Positions 1 through 9,973 of a stretch of DNA of 64,000 nt are shown one piece after another. The translations under genes and the position numbers were made by a program. The stretch's first letter is position 1, and each line of letters opens with the position of its first letter. This stretch comes from Burkholderia seminalis DSM 23518. Lineage in GTDB: Bacteria > Pseudomonadota > Gammaproteobacteria > Burkholderiales > Burkholderiaceae. The stretch covers positions 62,001 to 126,000 of the forward strand of contig NZ_CADFDK010000002.1 of assembly GCF_902832885.1 (NCBI RefSeq). Direction: 5' to 3'. The notes beneath the pieces were generated by a model. It made no database searches. It worked only from the letters and a program-made list of their open reading frames with translations, and was not told the DNA's origin.

Positions 1-4
1 CAAC

Positions 5-769
5 ATGGCAACGAACCTGTTCGACCTGACGGGCAAGATCGCACTGGTGACGGGCGCAAGCCGCGGCATCGGCGAGGAAATCGCGAAGCTGCTCGCGGAG
101 CAGGGCGCGCACATGATCGTGTCGAGCCGCAAGCTCGACGACTGCCAGGCCGTGGCCGACGCGATCGTCGCGGCGGGCGGCCGCGCGGAGGCGCTGGCGT
201 GTCACGTCGGGCGCCTGGAGGATATCGCCGCGACGTTCGAGACCATTCGCGGCAAGCACGGGCGGCTCGACATCCTCGTGAACAACGCGGCCGCGAACCC
301 GTATTTCGGGCATATCCTCGATACCGATCTCGCCGCGTACGAGAAGACCGTCGACGTGAACATCCGCGGCTACTTCTTCATGTCGGTCGAGGCCGGCAAG
401 CTGATGAAGGAACACGGCGGCGGCGCGATCGTCAACACGGCGTCGGTCAACGCGCTGCAGCCGGGCGACCGGCAGGGCATCTACTCGATCACGAAGGCGG
501 CCGTCGTCAACATGACGAAGGCGTTCGCGAAGGAATGCGGGCCGCTCGGCATCCGCGTGAACGCGCTGCTGCCGGGGCTCACGAAGACGAAGTTCGCGGG
601 CGCGCTGTTCGCCGACAAGGACATCTACGAGACGTGGAAGGCGAAGATCCCGCTGAAGCGCCACGCGGAGCCGCGCGAGATGGCCGGCACCGTGCTGTAC
701 CTCGTGTCGGATGCGGCAAGCTACACGAACGGCGAATGCATCGTCGTCGACGGCGGCCTGACGATCTGA
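5..769 (+). CDS. SDR family oxidoreductase
   Basis: This is a classical short-chain dehydrogenase/reductase of 254 residues, the usual length, so the gene looks complete although it starts at the window edge. The cofactor motif TGASRGIG is at residues 16-23, NNAA at 93-96, and the catalytic triad is S147, Y160 and K164. It ends 7 bases before a second SDR gene and is followed by an acyl-CoA dehydrogenase, so a role in fatty acyl or related hydroxy/keto substrate oxidation is inferred. The exact substrate cannot be read from the sequence. The ribosome binding site lies outside the window. Confidence 0.93.
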   Translation: MATNLFDLTGKIALVTGASRGIGEEIAKLLAEQGAHMIVSSRKLDDCQAVADAIVAAGGRAEALACHVGRLEDIAATFETIRGKHGRLDILVNNAAANPYFGHILDTDLAAYEKTVDVNIRGYFFMSVEAGKLMKEHGGGAIVNTASVNALQPGDRQGIYSITKAAVVNMTKAFAKECGPLGIRVNALLPGLTKTKFAGALFADKDIYETWKAKIPLKRHAEPREMAGTVLYLVSDAASYTNGECIVVDGGLTI

Positions 770-776
770 GCGCGCG

Positions 777-1535
777 ATGAAAATCGACAGCTACGCCGGG
801 CAGGCCGTGATGATCACCGGCGCCGCGAGCGGCTTCGGCGCGTTGCTCGCGAGCGAACTCGCCGCGATGGGCGCGCGGCTCGCGCTCGGCGACCTGAACG
901 GCGACGCGCTCGAACGCGTGGCCGCGCCGCTGCGCGCGGCCGGTGCCGACGTGATCGCGCAGCGTTGCGACGTGCGCGTCGAAGCAGAGGTGGCTTCGCT
1001 GGTGCATGAGGCCGCCGCGCGCTTCGGGCGGCTCGACGTCGGCATCAACAACGCGGGCATCGCGCCGCCGCTGAAGGCGCTGATCGATACCGACGAAGCC
1101 GATCTCGACCTGAGCTTCGCGGTGAACGCGAAGGGCGTGTTCTTCGGGATGAAGCATCAGATCCGCCAGATGCTCGCGCAGCGCGAAGGCGTGATCCTGA
1201 ACGTCGCGTCGATGGCCGGGCTCGGCGGCGCGCCGAAGCTCGCCGCGTACGCGGCGTCGAAGCATGCGGTGGTCGGGCTGACGAAAACGGCCGCGCTCGA
1301 ATACGCGCGCCACGGCATCCGCGTGAACGCGGTGTGCCCGTTCTACAGCACGACGCCGATGGTCACCGACAGCGATATCGGCGAGCGCCAGGACTTCCTC
1401 GCGCAGGGCTCGCCGATGAAGCGGCTCGGCCGGCCCGACGAAATCGTCGCGACGATGCTGACGCTGTGCGCAAAGGAAAACACTTATCTGACCGGGCAGG
1501 CCGTCGCCGTCGACGGCGGCGTCTCGGCCTTCTGA
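777..1535 (+). CDS. SDR family oxidoreductase (second copy)
   Basis: A 252-residue classical SDR. The Rossmann glycine motif TGAASGFG is at residues 14-21, NNAG at 91-94, and the catalytic residues are S145, Y158 and K162. It lies 7 bases downstream of the first SDR and 34 bases upstream of the acyl-CoA dehydrogenase, all on the same strand, so the three are probably co-transcribed. The two SDRs differ clearly in sequence and are not a recent duplication. They may act on different steps of one catabolic route. The substrate is unknown. Confidence 0.93.
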   Translation: MKIDSYAGQAVMITGAASGFGALLASELAAMGARLALGDLNGDALERVAAPLRAAGADVIAQRCDVRVEAEVASLVHEAAARFGRLDVGINNAGIAPPLKALIDTDEADLDLSFAVNAKGVFFGMKHQIRQMLAQREGVILNVASMAGLGGAPKLAAYAASKHAVVGLTKTAALEYARHGIRVNAVCPFYSTTPMVTDSDIGERQDFLAQGSPMKRLGRPDEIVATMLTLCAKENTYLTGQAVAVDGGVSAF

Positions 1536-1569
1536 CCGAACGGAACACGACAATCTCGAGGAGTCGATC

Positions 1570-2814
1570 ATGGACTTTGGCTATACCCCGAAAGTGGAGG
1601 CGCTGCGCGAACGTGTGAGCGCGTTCATGGACGCGCACATCGTGCCGCGCATCCGCCAGTGGAACGAGGAAGTGCACGCGGGCCGGTATCCGGTGTCGTT
1701 CATGGAGGAACTGAAGGAGCGTGCGAAGGCGGAAGGGCTGTGGAACCTGTTCCTGCCGCACCTGAAGGACGACGAGCCCGGGACGGGCCTGACGAACCTC
1801 GAATACGCGCCGCTCGCCGAGATCATGGGGCGCGTGGGCTGGGCGTCGGAAGTGTTCAACTGCAACGCGCCGGACACCGGCAACATGGAGCTGCTGCACA
1901 TGTTCGCGACGCCCGAGCAGCGCGAACAGTGGCTGCTGCCGCTGCTGCGCGGCGAGATCCGCTCGGCGTTCGCGATGACGGAGCCGGACGTGGCGTCGTC
2001 GGATGCGACCAACATCACGACGCGCATCGAGCGCGTGGGCGACGAATACGTGATCAACGGCCGCAAGTGGTTCATCACGAACGCCGCGCATCCGAACTGC
2101 AAGATCTTCATCGTGATGGGCAAGACCGATCCCGACGCCGAGTCGCACCGGCAGCAGAGCATGATTCTCGTGCCGCGCGACACGCCGGGCGTGACGGTCG
2201 TGCGCAACATCACGGTGGTCAACCACTACGCGCCGGAAGGGCACTGCGAGATCACGTTCGACAACGTGCGCGTGCCGGCGCGCAACCTGCTCGGCGAGGA
2301 AGGCAGCGGCTTCGCGCTCGCGCAGGCGCGCCTCGGGCCGGGGCGCATCCACCACTGCATGCGCTCGATCGGCGCGGCCGAACTGGCGCTGGAGCTGATG
2401 GTCGACCGCGCGCAGTCGCGTGTCGCGTTCGGCAAGCCGTTGAACCGGCATGGCACGGTTGGCGAATGGATCGCACGCTCGCGCATCGAGATCGATCAGG
2501 CGCGCCTGCTGGTACTGAAGGCCGCATGGATGATCGACAAGGTCGGCGCGAAGGCCGCGCGCAAGGAAATCTCGATGATCAAGGCGCTCGTGCCGACGGT
2601 TTATACGGACGTATGCGACCGCGCGATGCAGGTGTTCGGCGCGGCGGGGTTGAGCCCCGATACGCCGCTCGCCGACCTGTGGACGTGGGGCCGCGCGCTG
2701 CGCTTCGCCGACGGCCCGGACGAGGTGCACCTGCAGGCGATCGCGCGGATGGAGATCAAGGACGGCGAGCCCGGTTCGACGGCGCCTTACCTGACGCCGC
2801 CGCCGCGCGGCTGA
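1570..2814 (+). CDS. Acyl-CoA dehydrogenase family protein
   Basis: A 414-residue FAD-dependent acyl-CoA dehydrogenase of the ACAD10/11-like type, expected to introduce an alpha-beta double bond into an acyl-CoA and pass electrons to ETF. The family signature [11 protein letters not shown] is near residue 136 and the C-terminal [11 protein letters not shown] and ADGPDEVH segments are present. The start is supported by an AGGAG sequence 7 bases upstream of the ATG. It is the last gene of the SDR-SDR-ACAD string, which looks like part of a beta-oxidation-type operon entering the window from the left. The acyl chain preference cannot be judged. Confidence 0.94.
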   Translation: MDFGYTPKVEALRERVSAFMDAHIVPRIRQWNEEVHAGRYPVSFMEELKERAKAEGLWNLFLPHLKDDEPGTGLTNLEYAPLAEIMGRVGWASEVFNCNAPDTGNMELLHMFATPEQREQWLLPLLRGEIRSAFAMTEPDVASSDATNITTRIERVGDEYVINGRKWFITNAAHPNCKIFIVMGKTDPDAESHRQQSMILVPRDTPGVTVVRNITVVNHYAPEGHCEITFDNVRVPARNLLGEEGSGFALAQARLGPGRIHHCMRSIGAAELALELMVDRAQSRVAFGKPLNRHGTVGEWIARSRIEIDQARLLVLKAAWMIDKVGAKAARKEISMIKALVPTVYTDVCDRAMQVFGAAGLSPDTPLADLWTWGRALRFADGPDEVHLQAIARMEIKDGEPGSTAPYLTPPPRG

Positions 2815-2890
2815 GCGGCGGCACGATCGGCCGGGCGACATGGACGAACGAGCGGCGCGCGCCGTAAGATGCCGGCAAGGAGATCCGGCG

Positions 2891-3796
2891 ATGCGCTTGA
2901 CGAAGATTGATCTGAACCTGTTCGTCGTATTCGAGGCGATCTACAACAAGCGCAACCTGACGCGCGCGGCCGAGGTGCTGAACCTCACGCAGCCGGCCGT
3001 CAGCAATGCGCTGGCGCGGCTGCGCAAGACGCTGAACGATCCGCTGTTCGTCAGCACGCCGGCCGGGATGATGCCGACGCCGATGGCCGAGAACATCGTC
3101 GGCCGCGTGCGCGAGGCGCTGCAACTGCTCGATTCGAGCGCGCACGAAGGCGACGTGTTCGATCCGGCGTCTTCGGAGCGCGTGTTCCGGCTCAGCATGA
3201 GCGACCTGACCGAAGCGCTGCTGCTGCCCGCGCTCGGCGAGCTGCTGCAGACGCATGCGCCCGGCATGCACGTGCGCAGCTACACGATGGATCGCCGCGA
3301 AGTCGCGACCGCGCTCGCGAACGGCTCGGTCGACATCGCGATCGACGCGCCGCTGATCGGCGATCCGCATCTGCACCAGGCGTTGCTCGTGCGTGACCGC
3401 TACGCGTGCATGATCCGCGACGATCATCCGTTCAGGGGCGACACGCTCACCATGGACGACTACCTGTCGATGGGGCACATCCACGTGTCGAGCCGCCGCA
3501 AGGGCAGCGGGCACGTCGATGCGGAACTGACGCGCCTCGGGCTGCGCCGCAACATCCAGATGCGCGTGCAGCACTACATGGTCGCGCCGCTGATCGCGAT
3601 GCGCGGCGACCTCGCGCTCACCGCGCCGCTGCGGCTGCTGCAGCGCTATCCGGCGCGCATCCTCGAACTGCCGTTCGAGATGCCGGGGCTCGACTACTTC
3701 TGCTACTGGCACCGCAGCGCGGATCAGGACCAGGGCAGCCAGTGGCTGCGCGAGCAACTGATGACGCTGATGGGCGGGATCGGCGACGTGCGGTGA
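2891..3796 (+). CDS. LysR family transcriptional regulator
   Basis: A 301-residue LysR-type regulator. The N-terminal winged helix-turn-helix contains AAEVLNLTQPAVSNALARLR, followed by a substrate-binding co-inducer domain. I chose the ATG at 2891 because an AAGGAG motif sits 8 bases upstream and the protein then begins with the canonical MRLTKIDLNLFVVFEAI. An in-frame upstream ATG at 2840 would add 17 unlike residues. The gene follows the SDR/ACAD genes in the same direction, so it may regulate that operon, though LysR regulators are more often divergent. The inducer is unknown. Confidence 0.93.
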   Translation: MRLTKIDLNLFVVFEAIYNKRNLTRAAEVLNLTQPAVSNALARLRKTLNDPLFVSTPAGMMPTPMAENIVGRVREALQLLDSSAHEGDVFDPASSERVFRLSMSDLTEALLLPALGELLQTHAPGMHVRSYTMDRREVATALANGSVDIAIDAPLIGDPHLHQALLVRDRYACMIRDDHPFRGDTLTMDDYLSMGHIHVSSRRKGSGHVDAELTRLGLRRNIQMRVQHYMVAPLIAMRGDLALTAPLRLLQRYPARILELPFEMPGLDYFCYWHRSADQDQGSQWLREQLMTLMGGIGDVR

Positions 3797-3942
3797 CGCA
3801 GCCGGGCAGCAACGGCCACTCGGCATCGCCCTCGACGTGTCGTCATGCTCGGCTTCGTGGCCGAAGCTGCGGCTCATCCCGTAGCACGACGATTCGACCG
3901 GCGGCGCCTCTCCGATGCGTCGCGGCGCCTACGCCGAACCGC

Positions 3943-5238
3943 TTACCCGCGTGTGCCGTCGCCACCGGTTTCCTCCGTGAACAACGCGAGGCCGGCAAGA
4001 CTGGCTGCGCAGCAGGCCATCACATACCAGGCAGGCGCATAGAAGCTGCCGGTCGCACGCCACATCATGCCGACGATCAGTTGCGCAAAGCCGCCGAAGA
4101 TCGTGACGCCGAGCGCATAGATCATCCCGAGCGACGTCGCGCGCACTTCGGGGCGCAGTGCCTCGAGGATCATCACGAAACAGGCCGGACTCGACAGCGT
4201 CATCAGGCCGATCAGAAGGGCGACGACGACGATGGCGGTCGTCACCGACGGCCACGCGTGCATCGCGTAAAAGGCGGGTAGGACGAGCAGGGCCGACGCG
4301 ACGCAGACGCTGCGCACCAGCGGCTTGCGGCGGCGGAGCCGGTCCGCGAGCCGTCCCGCGAACGGCGAGCCGGCCAGCAGCACGACGCCGGCCGTGCAGC
4401 CCGACAGCAGCGATACCGATGCCGGCATACCCGTCGTCAACGTCAGGAACGACGGCAGGAAGAACACGATCGTGTACATCGTCGACGTGCCGCCGATCAC
4501 GAGCAACGTGCCAGCCGCGATCAACCGCCATGGAATGCGCACGCGCTCGCGCATAACACCGGATGTCGCGTGCGGCAGCGTGTCGTCGAGGTGACGCCGC
4601 AGGTAGAATCCAACCGGCCCGATCAGCAGGCCGAGCATGAACGGCACACGCCAGCCCCACGCATGCAGCGCGTCGGGCGACAGCGTGCGTGACAGCGTCA
4701 GCGCGACGAGTGCGCCGACGAGTGCCGCTCCGCCCTGGCTCGCCATCTGCCAGCTCACGAGTTCGCCGCGCCGGCGGGTGCCGCCCGATTCCATCAGCAA
4801 CGTCGTCGCCGCGCCCACTTCGCCGCCGGCCGAGAACCCCTGCAGCAGACGCCCGACGACGATCAGCAACGGCGCCGCGATGCCGATCTGCGCGTAGGTC
4901 GGCGCGAAACCGATCAGCCCGGTGCCGAGCGCCATCAACGCGACGGTCAGCACGAGCGCCGGCTTGCGCCCGACGCGATCCGCATACGCGCCGATCGCGA
5001 CACTGCCGAGCGGCCGCGCGACGAAGCCGACGCCGAACGTCGCGAGCGACAGCATCAACGCGCCCGTGTCGCTCGAGGCGGGAAAGAACAGCTTGCCGAT
5101 CAGTGCCGCGAAAAAACTGTAGACGGTGAAATCGAAAAATTCGAGCCCGTTGCCGAGTGCGGCCGCGACGATCGTGCGGCGCATCGGGCGCTGTCCGGCA
5201 TCCGCCGGGAGGGCGGCCGTGCGATTCAGTGTGTTCAT
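3943..5238 (-). CDS. MFS transporter, metabolite:H+ symporter type
   Basis: A 431-residue major facilitator protein with about twelve hydrophobic helices. The N-terminal AALGNGLEFFDFTVYSFFA stretch and the GAYADRVGRKPAL loop are typical of the MHS group (ShiA/ProP-like, organic acid or betaine uptake with protons). It starts 16 bases after the porin stop and lies in a leftward string M20 amidohydrolase-porin-MFS. That suggests import of a substrate across the outer and inner membranes and hydrolysis inside the cell. The substrate itself is not evident. Confidence 0.92.
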   Translation of the reverse strand: MNTLNRTAALPADAGQRPMRRTIVAAALGNGLEFFDFTVYSFFAALIGKLFFPASSDTGALMLSLATFGVGFVARPLGSVAIGAYADRVGRKPALVLTVALMALGTGLIGFAPTYAQIGIAAPLLIVVGRLLQGFSAGGEVGAATTLLMESGGTRRRGELVSWQMASQGGAALVGALVALTLSRTLSPDALHAWGWRVPFMLGLLIGPVGFYLRRHLDDTLPHATSGVMRERVRIPWRLIAAGTLLVIGGTSTMYTIVFFLPSFLTLTTGMPASVSLLSGCTAGVVLLAGSPFAGRLADRLRRRKPLVRSVCVASALLVLPAFYAMHAWPSVTTAIVVVALLIGLMTLSSPACFVMILEALRPEVRATSLGMIYALGVTIFGGFAQLIVGMMWRATGSFYAPAWYVMACCAASLAGLALFTEETGGDGTRG

Positions 5239-5254
5239 CGAGGAGCGGCCCCGG

Positions 5255-6427
5255 TCAGAAGTTGTGATACATGCCGAGCGACATCGTGACCGGCGTCGTC
5301 CCGGTGCGCGGCGCGGTGCTGCCGGGCTCGGTCGGCAACGGATTGCCGTTCAGCAGGACGGTCGAGATCCCGTAGTTGCGGATGAAACCGGCGCGGGCAT
5401 AGAGGCCGGTGCGCTTCGACAGCAGGTAGTCGTAGCCGAGCATCACGCCGAGCGCCGAGTCCTTCGCCGGCCGGCCGGTCCCGTCGCGCACGCCCGACGT
5501 GTCGCGGTAGACGACCGACGCGCGGATCGCATTGACCCCGAACGGCACGATCGTGCCGACCGTGTAGACGCGCGCGATACCGTCGCCGGCCAGCTTCGGC
5601 GCGTACTGGTTGAAGGACGCGGACAGCACGAGCCGCCCGGTGTCGTGGACGACGCCGAATCCGTACAGGTCGTTGCGCACGGTGCTCGCGCCATTGACGC
5701 CCCAGGCCTGGTTGTAGCTCGCCGCCAGATAGGTGGTGCCGTTGTACCACTGCAGCAGCACCCCTTGTGCGGAGGCGGCCGGTGCGCGTCCGGCCACGTT
5801 GCTCGGGGCGAGCATCAGCATCAGCGACGTGGTGCCGGCGACGATCGGCGTGCGGTATGTGATCGCGTTGTCGATGCGCGCCGGCAACTGTGTCGCGCCC
5901 GGGCCGAGGTCCGAGTTGTAGCCGACGCCACGGCTCGTTTGCACCGTCGCCGCACCGAGCCACGTATAGACCGAGTTCGTGCCCACCGTGCCGAACACGT
6001 CGATGAACAGCGGCAGTGCCGTTCCGATCTGCTTGCCGAAACGCAGCCGCCCGTAGCTGTCCGACGACAGGCCGACCCAGGATTGCCGGTTGTAGGTCGA
6101 TTGCGGGTCCTGCTGCGCACCGCTGTTGGCGAGAAATCCGCTCTCGAGATTGAACTCGGCGCGCCAGCCGCCGCCGAGGTTCTCGCGGCCGAACAGGCCG
6201 AACTTCGACGTCCACTCACCGCCGCTCTGCGTCTGCCACAACGAGCGGCCGCCGACCGTCTGGTAATTGATCCCCATGTCCACCGAGCCGTACAGTGCGA
6301 CGCCTTCCGCCATGCGGCCGTTGTACTCGGGGACGGCGGCGAGCAGCGTGTCCTGGTACGGCACGGCACGCGCGTGGCCTGCGCCGAGTGCAAGGCAGGC
6401 GGCGCTCAGTGCAATTCGTTTTTTCAT
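5255..6427 (-). CDS. Outer membrane porin, Gram-negative (OmpC-like) type
   Basis: A 390-residue general or substrate-selective trimeric porin of the beta-proteobacterial family. It has a signal peptide (MKKRIALSAACLALGAGHARA), a mature start leading into VALYGSVDMGINYQ, alternating beta strands, and the terminal phenylalanine (MYHNF) used by the BAM machinery. It sits between the M20 amidohydrolase and the MFS transporter genes on the same strand and is probably a dedicated entry pore for their substrate. The usual length for this family is 350-400 residues. Confidence 0.94.
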   Translation of the reverse strand: MKKRIALSAACLALGAGHARAVPYQDTLLAAVPEYNGRMAEGVALYGSVDMGINYQTVGGRSLWQTQSGGEWTSKFGLFGRENLGGGWRAEFNLESGFLANSGAQQDPQSTYNRQSWVGLSSDSYGRLRFGKQIGTALPLFIDVFGTVGTNSVYTWLGAATVQTSRGVGYNSDLGPGATQLPARIDNAITYRTPIVAGTTSLMLMLAPSNVAGRAPAASAQGVLLQWYNGTTYLAASYNQAWGVNGASTVRNDLYGFGVVHDTGRLVLSASFNQYAPKLAGDGIARVYTVGTIVPFGVNAIRASVVYRDTSGVRDGTGRPAKDSALGVMLGYDYLLSKRTGLYARAGFIRNYGISTVLLNGNPLPTEPGSTAPRTGTTPVTMSLGMYHNF

Positions 6428-6482
6428 TTGGATTCCTTATCGTGATGGCAGCGGATACGTCGCCTTTCCCCGCACGCGCTCG

Positions 6483-7670
6483 TCAGATGACCTTCAGGTA
6501 GCGCTCGGCGACCCCGGCGAGATAGGCCGCGCCCCAACTCAGCGCGGTGTCGTTGAAGTCGTAACCGGGGTTGTGCACCGAACAGCCGCCTTGCGAATCG
6601 ACGCCGTTGCCGAGCAGCACGTAGCAACCCGGCACGCATTCGGTCATCCACGAGAAGTCCTCGCTGCCCATCACGCCGTCGGGCAGGAGCGTGAGCGCGC
6701 CGTCGCCGGCCAGCGCCGCGATGGTCTCCACCGCGAGATCCGACGCGGCAGGGTTGTTGTCGACGACGCGCGAGATCGATTGGTAGTCGACCTGCGCGGT
6801 CATGCCGTACGCTTGCGCATGCGTGTCGACGATCCGGTGGATTCGCGCCTCGATTTCATTGCGCGTGGCCGCGTCGAGTGCGCGCACCGACAACTGCAGC
6901 GTTGCGCTGTGCGGAATCACGTTCGGCGCGGTGCCTGCGTGAAACGTGCCGACGGTCACGACCGCCGGCTTCGCCGGGTCGATGTTGCGGGAGACGATCG
7001 ACTGCAGCGCGGTGACGATGTATGCGCCCGCGACGATCGGATCGCTGGCGAGCTGCGGCATCGCCCCGTGGCCGCCATTGCCGGTCAGCGTGATCGTCAC
7101 CGAATCGGACGATGCCATCATCGGGCCGTAGCGCAGCGCGAAATGACCGACCGGCACGCCCGGCGCGTTGTGCAGCGCATACACTCGCTCGCACGGGAAT
7201 CGCTCGAACAGGCCGTCGTCGATCATCCGCTTCGCGCCGCCGAGCCCTTCCTCGGCCGGCTGGAAGATCAGGTTCAGCGTGCCGTCGAAACGCCCCTGGC
7301 GGGCGAGATAGTGCGCCGCGGCGAGCAGGATCGCCGTATGGCCGTCGTGCCCGCACGCGTGCATCGTGCGCTCGACGGTGCTCGCATACGGCAACCCGGT
7401 CGCCTCCTGGATCGGCAGCGCGTCCATGTCGGCGCGCAGGCCGAGCGTGCGCGCCGATGCGCCGCGCCGCAACCGGCCGACGACGCCGGTCCCGCCGACA
7501 CCGGTCGTCACGTCATAGCCCCATTCGGCCAGCCGTTCGGCGACGAGCCGCGCGGTGCGGGTTTCGGCGAAGCCGAGTTCGGGATGGGCGTGGATGTCGC
7601 GCCGGATCGCGATGAATCGGGACTCGGACTCGCGGATGGCCGCGAGCACGTGAGCAAGGTCCTGCGTCAT
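6483..7670 (-). CDS. M20 family metallo-amidohydrolase
   Basis: A 395-residue hydrolase of the hippurate/N-acyl-amino-acid/IAA-amino-acid amidohydrolase group. Metal-site motifs are visible: GLRADMDALPIQE, HACGHDGHTAILL with the histidines expected to bind metal, PAEEGLGGAKRM with the catalytic glutamate, and GSEDFSW near the C-terminus. I chose the ATG at 7670 (MTQDLAHVLAAIRE), since a longer frame reaching 7781 would run into the divergent LysR promoter. It is divergent from that LysR gene and is likely regulated by it, and is followed by the porin and MFS genes. The specific amide substrate is not known. Confidence 0.93.
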   Translation of the reverse strand: MTQDLAHVLAAIRESESRFIAIRRDIHAHPELGFAETRTARLVAERLAEWGYDVTTGVGGTGVVGRLRRGASARTLGLRADMDALPIQEATGLPYASTVERTMHACGHDGHTAILLAAAHYLARQGRFDGTLNLIFQPAEEGLGGAKRMIDDGLFERFPCERVYALHNAPGVPVGHFALRYGPMMASSDSVTITLTGNGGHGAMPQLASDPIVAGAYIVTALQSIVSRNIDPAKPAVVTVGTFHAGTAPNVIPHSATLQLSVRALDAATRNEIEARIHRIVDTHAQAYGMTAQVDYQSISRVVDNNPAASDLAVETIAALAGDGALTLLPDGVMGSEDFSWMTECVPGCYVLLGNGVDSQGGCSVHNPGYDFNDTALSWGAAYLAGVAERYLKVI

Positions 7671-7789
7671 TGATGAGCTCCATGAGATCGGCCGCCTCGC
7701 GACCGTCACGGCCAAGCATAGGGAGACCCACCCGCTCAAAAAACTCACCAATTTTGATATAAATAACTTCCGGTGATACATTCCACATC

Positions 7790-8707
7790 ATGAAAACCCA
7801 TCAATTGCGCGCACTCGTCGCCGTGGCGACGGCCGGCAGCATCAAGGGCGCCGCAGCCGCGCTGCACGTGACCCAGCCGGCGGTCAGCAAGGCGATCCAG
7901 GAGATGGAGAACGAGTTCGGCGTGCCGCTGCTCGAGCGCATGCCGTGGGGCGTCGTGCCGACGCCGGAAGGCGACGCGCTGCTCGGGCGTGCGCAGGCGG
8001 TGGTCCGCGAGCTCGAACGGGCGCGCGAGGACATGGCGCACATGAAGGGCTTGCGCGACGGCCGGCTCGTGATCGGCTTCACGCCGATCGTCGCGGTGAC
8101 GGGCTTCGCGGATGCGTATGCGACGTTTCGCCGTCACTGGCCGCACGTCGAGTGCGAACTGCGCGAGCTGACGTTTACCCAGCTCGCCGAGCAGTTGCGC
8201 AACCGGACACTCGACCTCGCGTTTGCGGCCGTCACGGGCCCGCTCGCCGAATCGGCCGACGTGAAGGCGATTCGCGCCTTCGACACCGTGTTCGTCACGC
8301 GCGAGAACGGACGTTTTGCCGGCGCGACGTCGCTCGATGCGCTGCGCGAAGCGGAGTGGATCCACGCCGACGCGAGCGAGAGCTTTCCCGCGTACATCCG
8401 CGATCTGCACGAGCGGGCGGGGCTGCCGCCGCCGCACTGCGTCACCCGCTGTACGTCGTATGCGCTGTTCTACAGCCTGCTCTTGACCACCGACGCCGTC
8501 TTTTCGTGGACCCGGCACTCGCTTGCCGAGACCGTTTTCGGCCAGAAGCTGACGCCGTTGCCGCTGCCGATGTCACCGCCGCCGCTTCAACTGTACCGGC
8601 TCACGCCACCGGGGCTGCAGCTGACGCGGCCCGCCTCCGACTTCCTCGCGTATGTCGAAACCGCATTCGCATCGCAGCCGGTCGTCGGGAAGGTTCCGTC
8701 GCGTTGA
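7790..8707 (+). CDS. LysR family transcriptional regulator
   Basis: A 305-residue LysR regulator starting MKTHQLRALVAVATAGSIKGAA, with the HTH around ALHVTQPAVSKAIQEME and a C-terminal effector domain. It is divergent from the M20-porin-MFS genes with 119 bases between the two start codons. That spacer is AT-rich and includes a TCACC/GGTGA inverted pair at 7744-7776, a plausible but unproven binding region. By the usual LysR arrangement it should control the divergent uptake/hydrolysis operon in response to its substrate. Confidence 0.94.
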   Translation: MKTHQLRALVAVATAGSIKGAAAALHVTQPAVSKAIQEMENEFGVPLLERMPWGVVPTPEGDALLGRAQAVVRELERAREDMAHMKGLRDGRLVIGFTPIVAVTGFADAYATFRRHWPHVECELRELTFTQLAEQLRNRTLDLAFAAVTGPLAESADVKAIRAFDTVFVTRENGRFAGATSLDALREAEWIHADASESFPAYIRDLHERAGLPPPHCVTRCTSYALFYSLLLTTDAVFSWTRHSLAETVFGQKLTPLPLPMSPPPLQLYRLTPPGLQLTRPASDFLAYVETAFASQPVVGKVPSR

Positions 8708-8740
8708 TGCTCGGCAACTGCGGGTTGCTCGGCGACGCGC

Positions 8741-9865
8741 CTAGAAAGAATCGTCGTCGAAGTGCGACGAAGCCGGCCGGCGCTTCATGTCCTTCAGCCA
8801 GTCGCGGACGTTTTCCGGATCGTCGAACTCGCGCAGCGTCACGGTCAGGTCGTGGTTGCTGCGCTGCATCGCGGCGATGTCGCGCGTGAGCGTGCGCATC
8901 ACGGTATCGGGCGCCAGCTTGACCGATGGCGCGATCCCGTAAGTTCGCCGGAAGTCGTTCTCGACGTGCCGGATCTCCTGATCCAGCTCGCGAATCTGCT
9001 CCTCCAGGATGCCGTTGTAGCGGGTCAGCCGGTCTTCGCTCAGGCCGTCGATCGCGCGCCGGTCGATCTGTTCGATCTCCAGCTGCAGTTCCAGCAATTG
9101 CAGCAGGTTGCCTTTTGCATACGCGTGGTTGACCCGCTGCATCAGCACGGTCTTGCGTGCCTGCTCCTGCGGATCGGTTTCGCGATCGGGGTGCAGCGCG
9201 CTCGCGAGCTTGCGATAGACCTCGCGGATCGACTTGCTCGATTCGGCCTGCTCGGCTTCGCGCCTCGCCGCCGCGGCCGATTGCCGGGGTGCTTTCCTGC
9301 GTTTGGCGCGCTGTGCCTCGCGGGTCTCGTGGGCGGCCATGTCGCGCTCGAACTGTTCGTCCAGCTCGGCTTGCATGCGCTCGGCGAGTTCGTCGGGCGA
9401 CAGCATGTCGAGATCGTCCGCCGGCGCCACGTCGGGAGTCGGCTCCGCATGCTGCTTCGCCGGTGCGCGATCGGCCGCCGGGCGGTCGTCGTCCGATTTG
9501 GCGTGCCGGTTGTAGATGATTTTCAACTGCGCGTCGTCGCTGAAGTCGAGCAGGTTGCGCGCCATGTCGGCGATCAGCGCGGACAGCGTGCGCTGCTCGG
9601 CCTTGCTCAAGCCTTTCTGCAGGAACGCGTCGTCGAGCAGATTGAGCAAGCGGATCCGCAACGCGGTCGACGCCTGTTCGAGCGGCAGCAGCCCGTCGAC
9701 GAATTTCTTCTGGAATGCGGGCATCACGGCGTCCCACGCGCCGAGCCGCTCGCGCCGCTGCTCGATCTGCTTGACGAGCGTATTGAACGTTTTCTGGGCT
9801 TTCGACAGGCTGGCTGCTTCGTGGCCGGGTGCGATGACGACCGCGGCACCGCGACGTGCGGTCAT
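8741..9865 (-). CDS. J-domain-like protein
   Basis: A 374-residue hydrophilic protein. Near residues 205-245 it carries a J-domain-like segment, SIREVYRKLASALHPDRETD, with the HPD tripeptide that stimulates DnaK ATPase activity. The J segment is central rather than N-terminal, and there is no Gly/Phe region, zinc finger or DnaJ C-terminal domain. The N-terminal 130 residues are helical, the 130-200 stretch is charged and probably disordered, and the last 130 residues look coiled-coil-rich. It resembles proteins in Burkholderia annotated as DnaJ-like. A co-chaperone role is an inference from the HPD motif only. Confidence 0.82.
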   Translation of the reverse strand: MTARRGAAVVIAPGHEAASLSKAQKTFNTLVKQIEQRRERLGAWDAVMPAFQKKFVDGLLPLEQASTALRIRLLNLLDDAFLQKGLSKAEQRTLSALIADMARNLLDFSDDAQLKIIYNRHAKSDDDRPAADRAPAKQHAEPTPDVAPADDLDMLSPDELAERMQAELDEQFERDMAAHETREAQRAKRRKAPRQSAAAARREAEQAESSKSIREVYRKLASALHPDRETDPQEQARKTVLMQRVNHAYAKGNLLQLLELQLEIEQIDRRAIDGLSEDRLTRYNGILEEQIRELDQEIRHVENDFRRTYGIAPSVKLAPDTVMRTLTRDIAAMQRSNHDLTVTLREFDDPENVRDWLKDMKRRPASSHFDDDSF

Positions 9866-9973
9866 GATGAAGGTTCTCCGGCCGCGGCGGGAGGCGCGGC
9901 AGGCCGGTATTTTAGCCGGACGCGCGGCGAGCGGCCCGGCGGCGTTCTGTCCCGACGCAACCGGCCGCGCGCG

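Noticed and set aside
5-1535. The two adjacent SDR genes as a recent tandem duplication
   Set aside because: Their sequences differ throughout outside the family motifs, so they are old paralogues or unrelated acquisitions.
7744-7776. TCACC/GGTGA inverted pair in the LysR-M20 gap as an operator
   Set aside because: Five-base arms 23 bases apart are expected by chance; mentioned only as a possible binding region.
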